DNA from: CAVTWH01 sp963850915
Lineage (GTDB): Bacteria; Actinomycetota; Actinomycetes; Mycobacteriales; Micromonosporaceae
DNA: 64,000 bases
Assembly (NCBI GenBank): GCA_963850915.1
Contig: CAWKND010000004.1
Coordinates: 682,001 to 746,000, forward strand
Direction of reading: 5' to 3'
Below, piece by piece: positions 1-7,805 of the stretch. The position numbers and the translations under genes were made by a program. The notes beneath the pieces were generated by a model. That model did not search any database. It worked only from the letters and a program-made list of their open reading frames with translations, and was not told the DNA's origin. How positions within the stretch are numbered: position 1 is the stretch's first letter; each line of letters opens with the position of its first letter.

Positions 1-900
1 CGACCGGAGGTCGCCCAGGCGATCAACGACTACCGCCGCAACCCGGACTACCACCCGACGCTGACCCTGCCGTCCCGGGTGAGCGCCACCGCCGATCCGG
101 CGGTCGCGCTGCGCGGCGCCGAACTTGTCGTGCTCGCCATCCCGTCGCAGACGCTGCGGGCCAACCTGAGCGCCGTCGCCGACCTGATCGAGCCGGACGC
201 CACGCTGGTCAACCTGATGAAGGGCATCGAGCTGGGTACGGCCAAGCGGATGAGTGAGGTGATCATCGAGGTGACCGGGGTGGCCCCGGACCGGGTGACC
301 GTGCTCACCGGCCCCAACCTGGCACCCGAGATCGCCGCAGAGCAGCCGACCGCGGCCGTGGTCGCCAGCATCGACGAGGCCCGGGCACTGATGGTGCAGA
401 AGGCGATCGCAACGCCGTACTTCCGGCCGTACACCAACGACGACCTGATCGGTTGCGAGCTGGGCGGCGCCGTGAAGAACGTGATCGCGCTGGCGTACGG
501 GATGGCCAGCGCGCTCGGCTTCGGCGACAACACCCGGGCCACGCTGATCACCCGCGGACTGGCCGAGATCGCCCGGCTGGGTGTGCAGCTGGGTGCCGAC
601 CCGCTCACCTTCGCCGGCCTGGCCGGCCTGGGTGACCTGGTCGCCACCTGCTCCTCGCCGCTGTCGCGCAACCGTACGTTCGGCGAGCACCTGGGGCGCG
701 GCGAGTCGCTGGAGCAGGCGCAGGCGGCCACCCGGCAGACCGCCGAGGGCGTGAAGAGCTGCCTGGCGGTACGCGACCTGGCATACGCCCACGGCGTGGA
801 GATGCCCATCACCGAACAGGTCGAGCTGGTCTGCCACGAGGGCAAGGACCCGCGGGTCGCGGTGGCCGCGTTGATGAGCCGCGAAACCAAGGCGGAGTGA
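1..900 (+). CDS. gpsA: NAD(P)H-dependent glycerol-3-phosphate dehydrogenase, 5' truncated by the window edge
   Basis: Reduces dihydroxyacetone phosphate to sn-glycerol-3-phosphate in the cytoplasm, feeding phospholipid synthesis. The frame is open from base 1, so the N-terminal Rossmann nucleotide-binding loop lies outside the window; 299 residues remain. What is visible fits the family: VVLAIPSQTLR, the GPNLAPEIAAEQPTA segment, and GGAVKNVIALAYG carrying the conserved catalytic lysine, then a helical C-terminal substrate domain. The TGA stop shares one base with the ATG of the next gene, implying co-transcription. Identity is secure; only the start is missing. Confidence 0.96.
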   Translation, partial: RPEVAQAINDYRRNPDYHPTLTLPSRVSATADPAVALRGAELVVLAIPSQTLRANLSAVADLIEPDATLVNLMKGIELGTAKRMSEVIIEVTGVAPDRVTVLTGPNLAPEIAAEQPTAAVVASIDEARALMVQKAIATPYFRPYTNDDLIGCELGGAVKNVIALAYGMASALGFGDNTRATLITRGLAEIARLGVQLGADPLTFAGLAGLGDLVATCSSPLSRNRTFGEHLGRGESLEQAQAATRQTAEGVKSCLAVRDLAYAHGVEMPITEQVELVCHEGKDPRVAVAALMSRETKAE

Positions 901-2000
901 TGCGGGCTTACGGGGACTCGACCCGGTGTGTACGGGCTGGCGTGCCGGCGGCGGTACCGGGCGAGCCGTTCCTGCCGGGGCCGGTACTCGCCGCCCCGTA
1001 CCACCTCGACCCGGAGCTCGGTCCGTCCGGCGCCGCCAACGGGTACGGGCGCACCGACAACCCGACCTACCGCGCGCTCGAAGCGGCGATCGGTGAGCTG
1101 GAAGGGGGCGACTGTGTCGTCTTCAGCTCCGGCATGGCTGCCGTCACAGCGGCGCTGCTGACCCTGGTACGCCCCGGCGACACCGTCATGTTGCCGGCCG
1201 ACGGCTACTACAAGACCCGTGCCTTCGCGGCGGAGATGCTCAAACCCTTGGGCGTCACCATCCTGGAGGTACCCACCGCCGGCCCGTACCCCTCCTTCGC
1301 CGGCATTTCGTTGGTACTGCTGGAGACGCCGGCCAACCCCGGCCTGGACGTGTGTGACATCGGCGCGCTGGCGGCCGCCGCACACGCGCACGGTGCGGTG
1401 GTGGCCGTCGACTCCACCACCGCCACTCCGTTGGGGCAGCAGCCATTGGCGCTCGGGGCCGACCTGGTGGTCGCGTCGGGTACCAAGGCGCTGACCGGCC
1501 ACTCCGACCTGCTGCTCGGGTACGCCGTGGCCGGCTCCGGGTTGGCCGAGCGGATCCGCAACTGGCGCAACGGCTCCGGCGCCATCCCGGGACCGTTCGA
1601 GGCGTGGCTGGCACACCGCTCGCTCGCCACCCTGGACCTGCGACTGAGTCGCCAGTCAGCCAACGCGGCCGCCGTGGCGGAGCTGCTCGCCGGCCACCGT
1701 TCGGTGTCGCACGTCCGCTGGCCGGGCCGGGTCGGCGATCCGTCCTATGAGATCGCCGCGCAGCAGATGCGCCGCATCCCGGGCGTCGTCACCTTCACCC
1801 TGCCGTCCGCCGCGGACGTGACCCGCTTCCTGCGGGCCAGCAAGTTGGTTTCGGCCGCCACGTCATTCGGGGGTACGCACACCACCGCCGACCGCCGCGC
1901 CCAGTGGGGCGATTCGGTACCGGAAGGCCTGGTACGCCTCTCCTGCGGCATCGAGGACACCGACGACCTGCTCGCCGACCTGTCCGCTGCGCTCGGGTGA
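900..2000 (+). CDS. PLP-dependent cystathionine gamma-lyase/synthase family enzyme
   Basis: Fold-type I PLP enzyme of the Cys/Met metabolism family (transsulfuration or cysteine desulfhydration). Family signatures are present: the GYGRTDNPTYRALE-type N-terminal substrate segment, FSSGMAAVTAAL for the cofactor phosphate, DSTTATPLGQQP, and ASGTKALTGHSD with the Schiff-base lysine near residue 196. At 366 residues it is slightly short for the family. I start at the ATG that overlaps the gpsA stop; a GTG three bases upstream is also possible. Gamma-lyase cannot be separated from gamma-synthase or methionine gamma-lyase by eye, so no symbol is given. Confidence 0.85.
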   Translation: MRAYGDSTRCVRAGVPAAVPGEPFLPGPVLAAPYHLDPELGPSGAANGYGRTDNPTYRALEAAIGELEGGDCVVFSSGMAAVTAALLTLVRPGDTVMLPADGYYKTRAFAAEMLKPLGVTILEVPTAGPYPSFAGISLVLLETPANPGLDVCDIGALAAAAHAHGAVVAVDSTTATPLGQQPLALGADLVVASGTKALTGHSDLLLGYAVAGSGLAERIRNWRNGSGAIPGPFEAWLAHRSLATLDLRLSRQSANAAAVAELLAGHRSVSHVRWPGRVGDPSYEIAAQQMRRIPGVVTFTLPSAADVTRFLRASKLVSAATSFGGTHTTADRRAQWGDSVPEGLVRLSCGIEDTDDLLADLSAALG

Positions 2001-2010
2001 AGGTGCCGGC

Positions 2011-2955
2011 GTGCGGCTCGATCCCTTCGATCACGCCACCGTACGCGACGAGCTGTCCCCTTGGTGTGCAACGGTTCTAGGGTCGTCGGTCGAGAGGATC
2101 CGGTTCGAGGCAGGCTTCACCTCGGCTGCGTTCGGAGTACGCCTGGCGGACGGGCGCGATCTCGTCGTGAAGACCCGTACCCCCGCAGACCGGCTGGCCG
2201 GGTGTCACGCTCTCCACGAACACCTGTGGCAAGCCGGGTATCCGTGCGCGCAGCCGATTCTGGGCCCGACCCCGCTCGGCGTACTGACCGCGACTGTCGA
2301 GGTGATGGCCGCCGACCGCCCCGTGGCGTACCCCTCCCCGGAGCGCTCGGCGCGTGCGCTGCGCAGACTGGTGGCGCTCGCCCCACGCCCCGGTAGCCAG
2401 CCGAGCGTCCTACCCAACCCGACCTGGACCGACATGCGGCACAACGGATCCGGCCGGTGGCCAGCCCCGACGCCTGGCGAGTTGGACATGAACGCCACCC
2501 CGGATCCCGCGTGGCTGGCCGACATCGTGGACGCGGTCCGTGCCGTGGTACGCGCCGCTGACCTGCCGGACGTACTGGGGCACGGCGACTGGGAACCGCA
2601 CAACATGCGCTGGCCCGGATCTGCAATGCCGGATCCGGCGGTGGTCTTCGACTGGGACAGCGCCGCGGCTCTCCCCGAGGCGGCGATCGCCGGGCTCGCC
2701 GCGATCTGCTTCGCCCGCTCGGACACCGGCCAATGCGCCCTGGTACCGGAGAGCACCGCATTCCTGGACGCGTACCAGGTCGCCCGCCACCGACCGTTCA
2801 CACCCACCGAGTGGCGGGTTGCCTGGGCAGCAGGCGTGTGGCTGCTGGCCCACGACGCCAAGGCCGAGTACCTGCTGGGCCGCGAAGGCGTGGTCACCGT
2901 CCAGCTGCGCGCGGAAGCCGACGCACGCCTGACCCGGACCGGCGTACGCCACTGA
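2011..2955 (+). CDS. APH-family phosphotransferase (aminoglycoside/choline kinase fold)
   Basis: Protein-kinase-like small-molecule kinase of 314 residues. The catalytic loop HGDWEPHNMRW and the metal-binding FDWDSAA are both intact, as is the N-lobe lysine in LVVKTRTP. The GTG start is 10 bases after the preceding stop, so it may be read from the gpsA-side transcript. The substrate is unknown: aminoglycoside, homoserine, choline and fructosamine kinases share this fold, and nothing nearby suggests a resistance cassette. It converges on the phosphatase gene after a 29-base gap. Confidence 0.75.
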   Translation: MRLDPFDHATVRDELSPWCATVLGSSVERIRFEAGFTSAAFGVRLADGRDLVVKTRTPADRLAGCHALHEHLWQAGYPCAQPILGPTPLGVLTATVEVMAADRPVAYPSPERSARALRRLVALAPRPGSQPSVLPNPTWTDMRHNGSGRWPAPTPGELDMNATPDPAWLADIVDAVRAVVRAADLPDVLGHGDWEPHNMRWPGSAMPDPAVVFDWDSAAALPEAAIAGLAAICFARSDTGQCALVPESTAFLDAYQVARHRPFTPTEWRVAWAAGVWLLAHDAKAEYLLGREGVVTVQLRAEADARLTRTGVRH

Positions 2956-2984
2956 CGTGCCCCGCCACTGCGGCGGCCCTACGG

Positions 2985-3482
2985 TCAGGAGCGCAGGATT
3001 TCGGCGAAGTCGTAGAGCCACCGCTCCTGGGGGGTGCTGTCCGGTACCGAGCGCCCCCTCGCCTGCCGGATCAGCTCCCAGGCGTCGGCCGGCTCGGCTC
3101 CGAGACGTACCAGCACGGCACCGACGAGCATCGAGGAGCGTCCGATGCCGGCCCAGCAGTGCACCACCACGAACCGGCCGGCCCGTACCTCGTCGGCCAG
3201 CCGCGCCGTCAGCGCCAGCTCACTCGGGAAAGACGGGGGCAGCGAAACGTCCTGGATGGGGTACCGGATGAAGTCCAGCCCGGCCGCGCGCGCCGCCGCA
3301 GCCTCGCCGACCAGGCCCGACTCCGCCAGCTCGTCGTCGGTCAACGCACTGACCAGCAGGTTGACCCCGGCGTCCGCCAACGCGGTCATCTCACCGGCCA
3401 GCCAGTCGCCGCCGCGCGGGTGCGCCATGGTGGCCAGGCGGCCGGCCGTCGGGGAGTCAACTACGTAGAGTGCCGAGCGCAT
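2985..3482 (-). CDS. Dual-specificity/protein-tyrosine phosphatase-like protein
   Basis: Small cytosolic cysteine phosphatase of 165 residues. The P-loop HCWAGIGRSS matches the HCX5R(S/T) signature, supplying the nucleophilic cysteine and the phosphate-binding arginine; the upstream Asp in PIQDVSLP is a candidate general acid. The fold resembles bacterial DUSP/cyclin-dependent-kinase-inhibitor-3-like phosphatases. I chose the ATG at 3482 because AAGGA lies 8 bases upstream; a GTG at 3497 would add five residues. It is divergent from ddl, only ~30 bases apart, so the promoters must overlap. Substrate unknown. Confidence 0.78.
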   Translation of the reverse strand: MRSALYVVDSPTAGRLATMAHPRGGDWLAGEMTALADAGVNLLVSALTDDELAESGLVGEAAAARAAGLDFIRYPIQDVSLPPSFPSELALTARLADEVRAGRFVVVHCWAGIGRSSMLVGAVLVRLGAEPADAWELIRQARGRSVPDSTPQERWLYDFAEILRS

Positions 3483-3499
3483 CCGACCATCCTTCACGG

Positions 3500-3505
3500 T
3501 AATGT
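3500..3505 (+). promoter_or_regulatory. Leaderless-type -10 hexamer for ddl
   Basis: TAATGT ends 6 bases before the ddl GTG, placing the expected transcription start on the start codon. No Shine-Dalgarno sequence lies between. It overlaps the 5' end region of the divergent phosphatase gene. Confidence 0.55.
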
Positions 3506-3511
3506 CACCCC

Positions 3512-4612
3512 GTGACCAGCCCGAGGAAGATCCGAGTCGCTGTCGTTTTTGGCGGCCGCAGCACCGAACACAGCATCTCCTGCATCTCGGCGGGCAGCAT
3601 CATGAGTGCGCTGGACCCGGACGAGTTCGAGGCGGTACCCGTCGGGATCACTCGCAGTGGTCAGTGGGTACTCACCGACGGTGACCCCGGCCACCTCGCG
3701 ATCACCGGACGGCAGCTGCCGGAGATCACCGCCGGTTCGGGTACCTCGGTGGTACTGCCCGGCGACCCGACCGCCAACGGCATCATGGTGCTGGACCCGG
3801 CGGACGGTGTCCGGGCGCTCGGCGCGGTGGACGTGGTCTTCCCGGCGCTGCACGGCGCGTACGGCGAGGACGGCACCATCCAGGGGCTGCTGGAGATGGC
3901 CGGCATCCCTTACGTGGGCGCGAATGTGTTCGCCTCGGCCGCCGCCATGGACAAGGAGTTCACCAAGAAGCTGGCGGTCGCCGCCGGCATCCCGGTCGGC
4001 CCCTACGTGGTACTGCGCAACGGGGTGTCGTTCAGCGAGGCGGACAAGGAGCAGCTTGGGCTGCCGGTTTTTGTCAAGCCGTCGCGGGCCGGTTCGTCCT
4101 ACGGCATCACCAAGGTCGACGACTGGGCTGAGCTGGACGCGGCGGTCGCGACCGCGCGGGCGATCGACCCGAAGGTACTGGTCGAGGCCGCGGTGGTCGG
4201 GCGTGAGATCGAGTGCGGGGTACTGGAGAGCGAGTTCGGTGGCCCCCCGGAGACCACCCTGCTCGCCGAGGTACGGGTGGTACGCGGCCACGACTTCTAC
4301 GACTTCGAGGCCAAGTACCTCGACGACGCCTGTGAGTTCGACATCCCGGCCAACCTCCCCGACGTGGTGACCGCGCGGGTACGCGAGCTGGCCGCCGCGA
4401 CCTTCACCGCCCTCGACTGCGCCGGCCTGGGCCGGGTCGACTTCTTCGTGACGCCCGACAACGAGGTCTACCTCAACGAGATCAACACGATGCCCGGGTT
4501 CACTTCAACGTCGATGTTCCCAAGGCTGTGGGCCGCCACCGGCCTGGAGTACTCCAAGCTGGTCTCCCGCCTGATCCGCACGGCCCTGCGGCGGGGTACC
4601 GGCCTGCACTGA
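3512..4612 (+). CDS. ddl: D-alanine--D-alanine ligase
   Basis: ATP-grasp ligase that makes the D-Ala-D-Ala dipeptide of peptidoglycan precursors in the cytoplasm. At 366 residues it has the normal length. Visible signatures: VVFGGRSTEHSISCISA at the N-terminus, HGAYGEDGTIQGLLE, the ATP-binding lysine region PVFVKPSRAGSSYGI, and the C-terminal metal/substrate segment EINTMPGFTSTSMFPRLW. A vancomycin-type D-Ala-D-Lac ligase is unlikely because no vanH or vanX lies nearby, though specificity was not tested. The start is supported by a leaderless promoter. Confidence 0.95.
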   Translation: MTSPRKIRVAVVFGGRSTEHSISCISAGSIMSALDPDEFEAVPVGITRSGQWVLTDGDPGHLAITGRQLPEITAGSGTSVVLPGDPTANGIMVLDPADGVRALGAVDVVFPALHGAYGEDGTIQGLLEMAGIPYVGANVFASAAAMDKEFTKKLAVAAGIPVGPYVVLRNGVSFSEADKEQLGLPVFVKPSRAGSSYGITKVDDWAELDAAVATARAIDPKVLVEAAVVGREIECGVLESEFGGPPETTLLAEVRVVRGHDFYDFEAKYLDDACEFDIPANLPDVVTARVRELAAATFTALDCAGLGRVDFFVTPDNEVYLNEINTMPGFTSTSMFPRLWAATGLEYSKLVSRLIRTALRRGTGLH

Positions 4613-4690
4613 CGGGGCAAGATCGCGGCCAGATCGCCAGGAGTGAAGTGGGACTGAACTTCTGCCGATCTCGTCGTGATCTTGCGCCCG

Positions 4691-5278
4691 TCAGGACGGC
4701 TGGACCGGCGGCGCCGTGCACTGGGGTGGGAGCTGGGGGAGAGACGGGACCGCCGCCACGATGGGGGTGGTGAACTCCTGGATCCAGTCACCCTGACCCT
4801 GGTACGAGCTGGGCATGGTGACCCGGATCGGTACCTGGCGGTCCAGCGTGGACCAGACCGTCGCGGCCTTGTCGCTCTCGTTGGCGTACCAGCACACGCC
4901 GCTGAGTACGTAGATGAACGCGTCCGGCGGGTTGCTGGCGGGTACGCCACCGCAGGCCACGGTGATCGGCGGGTCGCCGTACGCGGCGTTCTGCTGGTTG
5001 CCGCCCGCGCTGACCGGGCGCTGCGGCAGGTTGCGCAGCTTGGCCGGGAGCAGCGCGATGAAGGCCAGGCACATGGTGGCGTCCGCCGAGTTCAGCGAGG
5101 GTACCGGCAGGGTGACCACGCCGGTCGCGCCGACAACGGGCGCCGGGGCGCCGGTGGACGGGCGGGAATGGCCGAAGCCACCGAGTTGCCAGTAGGCGAG
5201 CAGGCCGGCCACCAGGGCGAGGGGCAGTGCGATCAGCAGGGCGAGCTTGGCAGCCCCGCGGGTAACCGGATCAGCCAC
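4691..5278 (-). CDS. DUF3515 membrane-anchored protein
   Basis: Actinobacterial family of unknown function, 195 residues. One N-terminal membrane segment (about residues 10-30, AALLIALPLALVAGLLAYWQL-like) is followed by a linker rich in Pro/Gly/Ala and an extracytoplasmic domain with several cysteines (MCLAF, VACGG, GVCWYA, PPQCTA). The motif VCWYANESDKAATVW is typical of the family. The GTG start lies one base after the stop of the upstream RAM-domain gene, so the two are almost certainly cotranslated. It converges with ddl. Confidence 0.85.
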   Translation of the reverse strand: MADPVTRGAAKLALLIALPLALVAGLLAYWQLGGFGHSRPSTGAPAPVVGATGVVTLPVPSLNSADATMCLAFIALLPAKLRNLPQRPVSAGGNQQNAAYGDPPITVACGGVPASNPPDAFIYVLSGVCWYANESDKAATVWSTLDRQVPIRVTMPSSYQGQGDWIQEFTTPIVAAVPSLPQLPPQCTAPPVQPS

Positions 5279-5279
5279 G

Positions 5280-5513
5280 TCAGAGCCGGACCACCGAGCA
5301 GGTGAGGGTACGCGTGATTCCCGGTACCAGCTGCACCCGGCTGACGATCATCGAGCCCAGCTCGTCTACCGTGTGCGCCTCGGTGAGTACCACCACGTCG
5401 TACGGCCCGGTGACCGCGTCCACGCGCACTACGCCCGAGATGTCCTGGATCGACTCGGCCACGTCACGTGCCTTTCCGACCTCGGTTTGGATGAGGATGT
5501 ATGCCTGGACCAC
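5280..5513 (-). CDS. Stand-alone Lrp/AsnC effector-binding (RAM) domain protein
   Basis: A 77-residue protein consisting only of the RAM/ACT-like dimerisation and amino-acid-sensing half of Lrp/AsnC regulators, with no helix-turn-helix. The segments VRVDAVTGPYDVVVLTE and ITRTLTCSVVRL match the family. Without a DNA-binding domain it probably acts by assembling with full-length Lrp proteins or sensing a ligand; that is inference. GTG start with a strong AAGGAGG about 9 bases upstream. Immediately followed by the DUF3515 gene. Confidence 0.88.
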   Translation of the reverse strand: MVQAYILIQTEVGKARDVAESIQDISGVVRVDAVTGPYDVVVLTEAHTVDELGSMIVSRVQLVPGITRTLTCSVVRL

Positions 5514-5672
5514 GGACGACCTCCTTGCCGGCGAGCGGGGCGGGTGGACTGATCAGGGTGGCTGGCCGATCAGGGTGGATCAGAACGGGTGGGCAGATCA
5601 CGGCGGGCCACCGTGAAGGTACCGCACGGTAAGGGCACATGGTCAGGTCGGGGACCGAAACGGGGGAGATAC

Positions 5673-6614
5673 ATGACTGTCACGCAGGCCGGCGAGTTCG
5701 GCTTGATCGCCAGGGTGACCGCGCGGCTGGTCGGTACGCCGGCCGTACTGCTCGGGCCGGGCGACGACGCGGCGCTGGTGGCGGCCGCCGACAAGCGGGT
5801 ACTGGCCTCGACGGATGTACTGGTCGAGGGGCGGCACTTCCGGCGCGACTGGTGCTCCGCCACCGACGTCGGGCACCGGGCGGCCGCCGCGAACCTGGCC
5901 GACATCGCCGCCATGGGGGGTACCCCCACCGCCCTGCTCGTGGCGCTGTGCACGCCGCCGGACCTGGACGCGGCCTGGGCGGAGGAGCTGGCCGACGGGA
6001 TCTCCGCCGAGGCGGCGCTGGTCGGGGCGGCCGTGGTCGGCGGGGACATCTCGGCCAGCCCGACGCTGACCATCGCGGTGACCGCGCTCGGCGACCTGGC
6101 CGGCGCGGCGCCGGTACGCCGGGACGGAGCGCGACCAGGGGACATCGTGGCGATGGCCGGCCGGGTCGGGTACGCCGCCGCCGGGTACACCGTGCTGTCC
6201 CGGGGTTTCCGCTCGCCCCGCCTGCTCGTGGAGGCGTACCGCCGCCCCGAAGTGCCGTACCACGCCGGTCCCACCGCCGCCCGGATCGGCGCGACGTCGA
6301 TGATCGACATCTCCGACGGGCTGGTCGCCGATCTCGGCCACGTCGCCGATGCCAGCCGGGTCGCCATCGACCTGCACGCGGACGCCTTCGAGGTACCCCC
6401 GCAGATGCGCGACGCGGCGGGTGCCCTCGGCGTCGACCCGGCGGGGTGGATCTTCGCAGGCGGCGATGACCATCCGCTCGTCGCGACCTTCCCGGCCGGC
6501 ACCCAGCTGACCCTCGACTGGTTGGTGATCGGCGAGGTCACCGCCGGCGCCGGCGTCACCGTCGACGGCCGCCCCTGGACGGACGGGACCGGCGGCTGGG
6601 ACCACTTCCGCTGA
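5673..6614 (+). CDS. thiL: Thiamine-monophosphate kinase
   Basis: Phosphorylates thiamine monophosphate to the cofactor thiamine diphosphate. The 313-residue protein shows PurM/AIRS-superfamily ATP/Mg motifs: LLGPGDDAALV, STDVLVEGRHF, AAANLADIAAMGG and DISDGLVADLGHVA. The ATG at 5673 is preceded by GGGGGAG at good spacing; the frame stays open upstream to 5589, but that part has no family similarity. It stands alone, without other thi genes, as is usual in actinobacteria. The neighbour upstream is divergent. Confidence 0.93.
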   Translation: MTVTQAGEFGLIARVTARLVGTPAVLLGPGDDAALVAAADKRVLASTDVLVEGRHFRRDWCSATDVGHRAAAANLADIAAMGGTPTALLVALCTPPDLDAAWAEELADGISAEAALVGAAVVGGDISASPTLTIAVTALGDLAGAAPVRRDGARPGDIVAMAGRVGYAAAGYTVLSRGFRSPRLLVEAYRRPEVPYHAGPTAARIGATSMIDISDGLVADLGHVADASRVAIDLHADAFEVPPQMRDAAGALGVDPAGWIFAGGDDHPLVATFPAGTQLTLDWLVIGEVTAGAGVTVDGRPWTDGTGGWDHFR

Positions 6615-6693
6615 TCAGACCACCCGACCACACGGCCGACGTGAGGTCCGTGAGGGGGGTCTCAGCGGGCCGCGCCAGGGGCGCACCCCTCGG

Positions 6694-6699
6694 TAGAGT
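6694..6699 (+). promoter_or_regulatory. Leaderless-type -10 hexamer for the GNAT gene
   Basis: TAGAGT lies 7 bases before the GTG at 6707 with no ribosome binding site between, which also supports that start over the longer upstream frame. Confidence 0.6.
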
Positions 6700-6706
6700 C
6701 GCCGCC

Positions 6707-7180
6707 GTGGAGCTCACCCTGGACATCCGGACCGAGGGGTACGCCGCCCCCGTCGCCCGCCTGCTGGTCGCCGAGGCGATGGCGGATCTGGCTGTGCGGT
6801 ACGAGAGCACGACCGGTGACGACACGCCGGTCGACGCCGCGGAGTTCGACCCGCCGCACGGCGTGTTCCTGGTCGCCTACCTGGACGGCGAGCCGGTGGG
6901 CTGCGGGGCGTGGCGGACCAACGCCGAGGATCCGGGCGCTGCCGAGATCAAGCGGATGTACGTCCGGCCCACCGCACGCAACCGTGGCGTGGCCCGGGCC
7001 CTGCTCCGGGCGGTGGAAGAGCACGCGCGCTCCGCCGGGCGTACCCGCGCGGTACTGGAGACCGGTATCCGCCAGCCGGAGGCCATCGCCCTGTACGCCA
7101 GCGCCGGGTACGCCCGGATCGCCGACTTCGGCCACTACAAGGGCGAGCCCGACGTCCGCTCGTACGGCCGCGATCTCTAG
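6707..7180 (+). CDS. GNAT-family N-acetyltransferase
   Basis: Single GNAT domain of 157 residues using acetyl-CoA. Motif A is visible as IKRMYVRPTARNRGVARALL (Q/RxxGxG/A-type loop), preceded by beta strands GVFLVAYLDGEPVGCGAWR and followed by ETGIRQPEAIALYASAGYARI. The substrate cannot be read from sequence. The GTG start is chosen from the TAGAGT leaderless promoter. Its last codons, CGATCTC then TAG, form the first unit of a tandem repeat that continues ~130 bases past the stop. Confidence 0.85.
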   Translation: MELTLDIRTEGYAAPVARLLVAEAMADLAVRYESTTGDDTPVDAAEFDPPHGVFLVAYLDGEPVGCGAWRTNAEDPGAAEIKRMYVRPTARNRGVARALLRAVEEHARSAGRTRAVLETGIRQPEAIALYASAGYARIADFGHYKGEPDVRSYGRDL

Positions 7181-7312
7181 CCCGCCGCGATCTCCAGCCA
7201 GCCGCGACCCGTTGCCAGCCGGATCTCCAGCCAGCCGGATCTGGCCAACCGGATCTGTGCCAAGCCGGATCTGTGGCCAGCCGGATCTGTGGCCAGCCGG
7301 ACCTGTAGCTGG
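7168..7312. repeat. Degenerate ~16-bp tandem repeat starting across the GNAT stop codon
   Basis: About nine head-to-tail units of 14-17 bases, converging on CCGGATCTGTGGCCAG; the last units are the most alike and the first contains the GNAT stop TAG. It fills most of the 256-base space between the converging GNAT and rpmB genes. No coding role is evident. Confidence 0.85.
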
Positions 7313-7357
7313 CTGCCGTCGGTAGCCGGTCGCTGGACAAGCGGCGCCGGGCACGAC

Positions 7358-7397
7358 AAAAGCCCCGGACGCGCGCAGCGCACGCCGGGGCTTGTCA
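7358..7397 (-). terminator. Rho-independent terminator of rpmB
   Basis: On the minus strand, AAGCCCCGG and CCGGGGCTT form a 9-bp stem extended by a GC-rich inner helix and followed by TTTT. It lies ~40 bases after the rpmB stop. Confidence 0.8.
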
Positions 7398-7436
7398 CAC
7401 CGGGATGATCACACGGGCTGATCACGCCCCGGTGGA

Positions 7437-7628
7437 TCAGGCGCGGGCTACCTTGCCGGCCTTGATGCACGAGGTGCAGACCTGAAGGCGCTTGGTGTTG
7501 CCGCCGCCGGCCGGAGTCCGGACCGTCTGGATGTTGGGGTTCCAGCGCCGGTTGGTCCGCCGGTGCGAGTGGGAAACGTTGTGGCCGAAGCCCGGCCCCT
7601 TGCCACAGACGTCGCACACGCTAGCCAC
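7437..7628 (-). CDS. rpmB: 50S ribosomal protein L28 (zinc-ribbon form)
   Basis: A 63-residue large-subunit protein. Starts VASVCDVCGKGPGFGHNVSH and ends QVCTSCIKAGKVARA. Both CxxC pairs (CDVC, CTSC) are present, so this is the zinc-binding C+ form; actinobacteria often encode a second, zinc-free paralogue under Zur control, not seen here. GTG start with AGGAG upstream. Divergent from the DhaL-domain gene, the usual actinobacterial arrangement next to recG. Confidence 0.95.
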   Translation of the reverse strand: MASVCDVCGKGPGFGHNVSHSHRRTNRRWNPNIQTVRTPAGGGNTKRLQVCTSCIKAGKVARA

Positions 7629-7793
7629 GGGAATCTCCTGAGATCTGATCGCTTCTGGGTCCGGACAGTTCGCCAGGACACGCCGCACCAGGCGACCATG
7701 CGCCCGGCAACCTGCCGAGAGTACCTGACCCGCGGGGCAGCCGGCCAATCCGCCCCGGCGTGCGCCCTCACCGCGGATGTCAGGGCGGGCCGT

Positions 7794-7799
7794 TAGGCT
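7794..7799 (+). promoter_or_regulatory. Leaderless-type -10 hexamer for the DhaL/FakA-like gene
   Basis: TAGGCT ends 6 bases before the GTG at 7806, with no ribosome binding site between. Confidence 0.55.
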
Positions 7800-7805
7800 G
7801 CCAGT

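Noticed and set aside
2011..2955. Aminoglycoside resistance gene
   Set aside because: Only the general APH catalytic motifs are present; there is no resistance or antibiotic-biosynthesis context.
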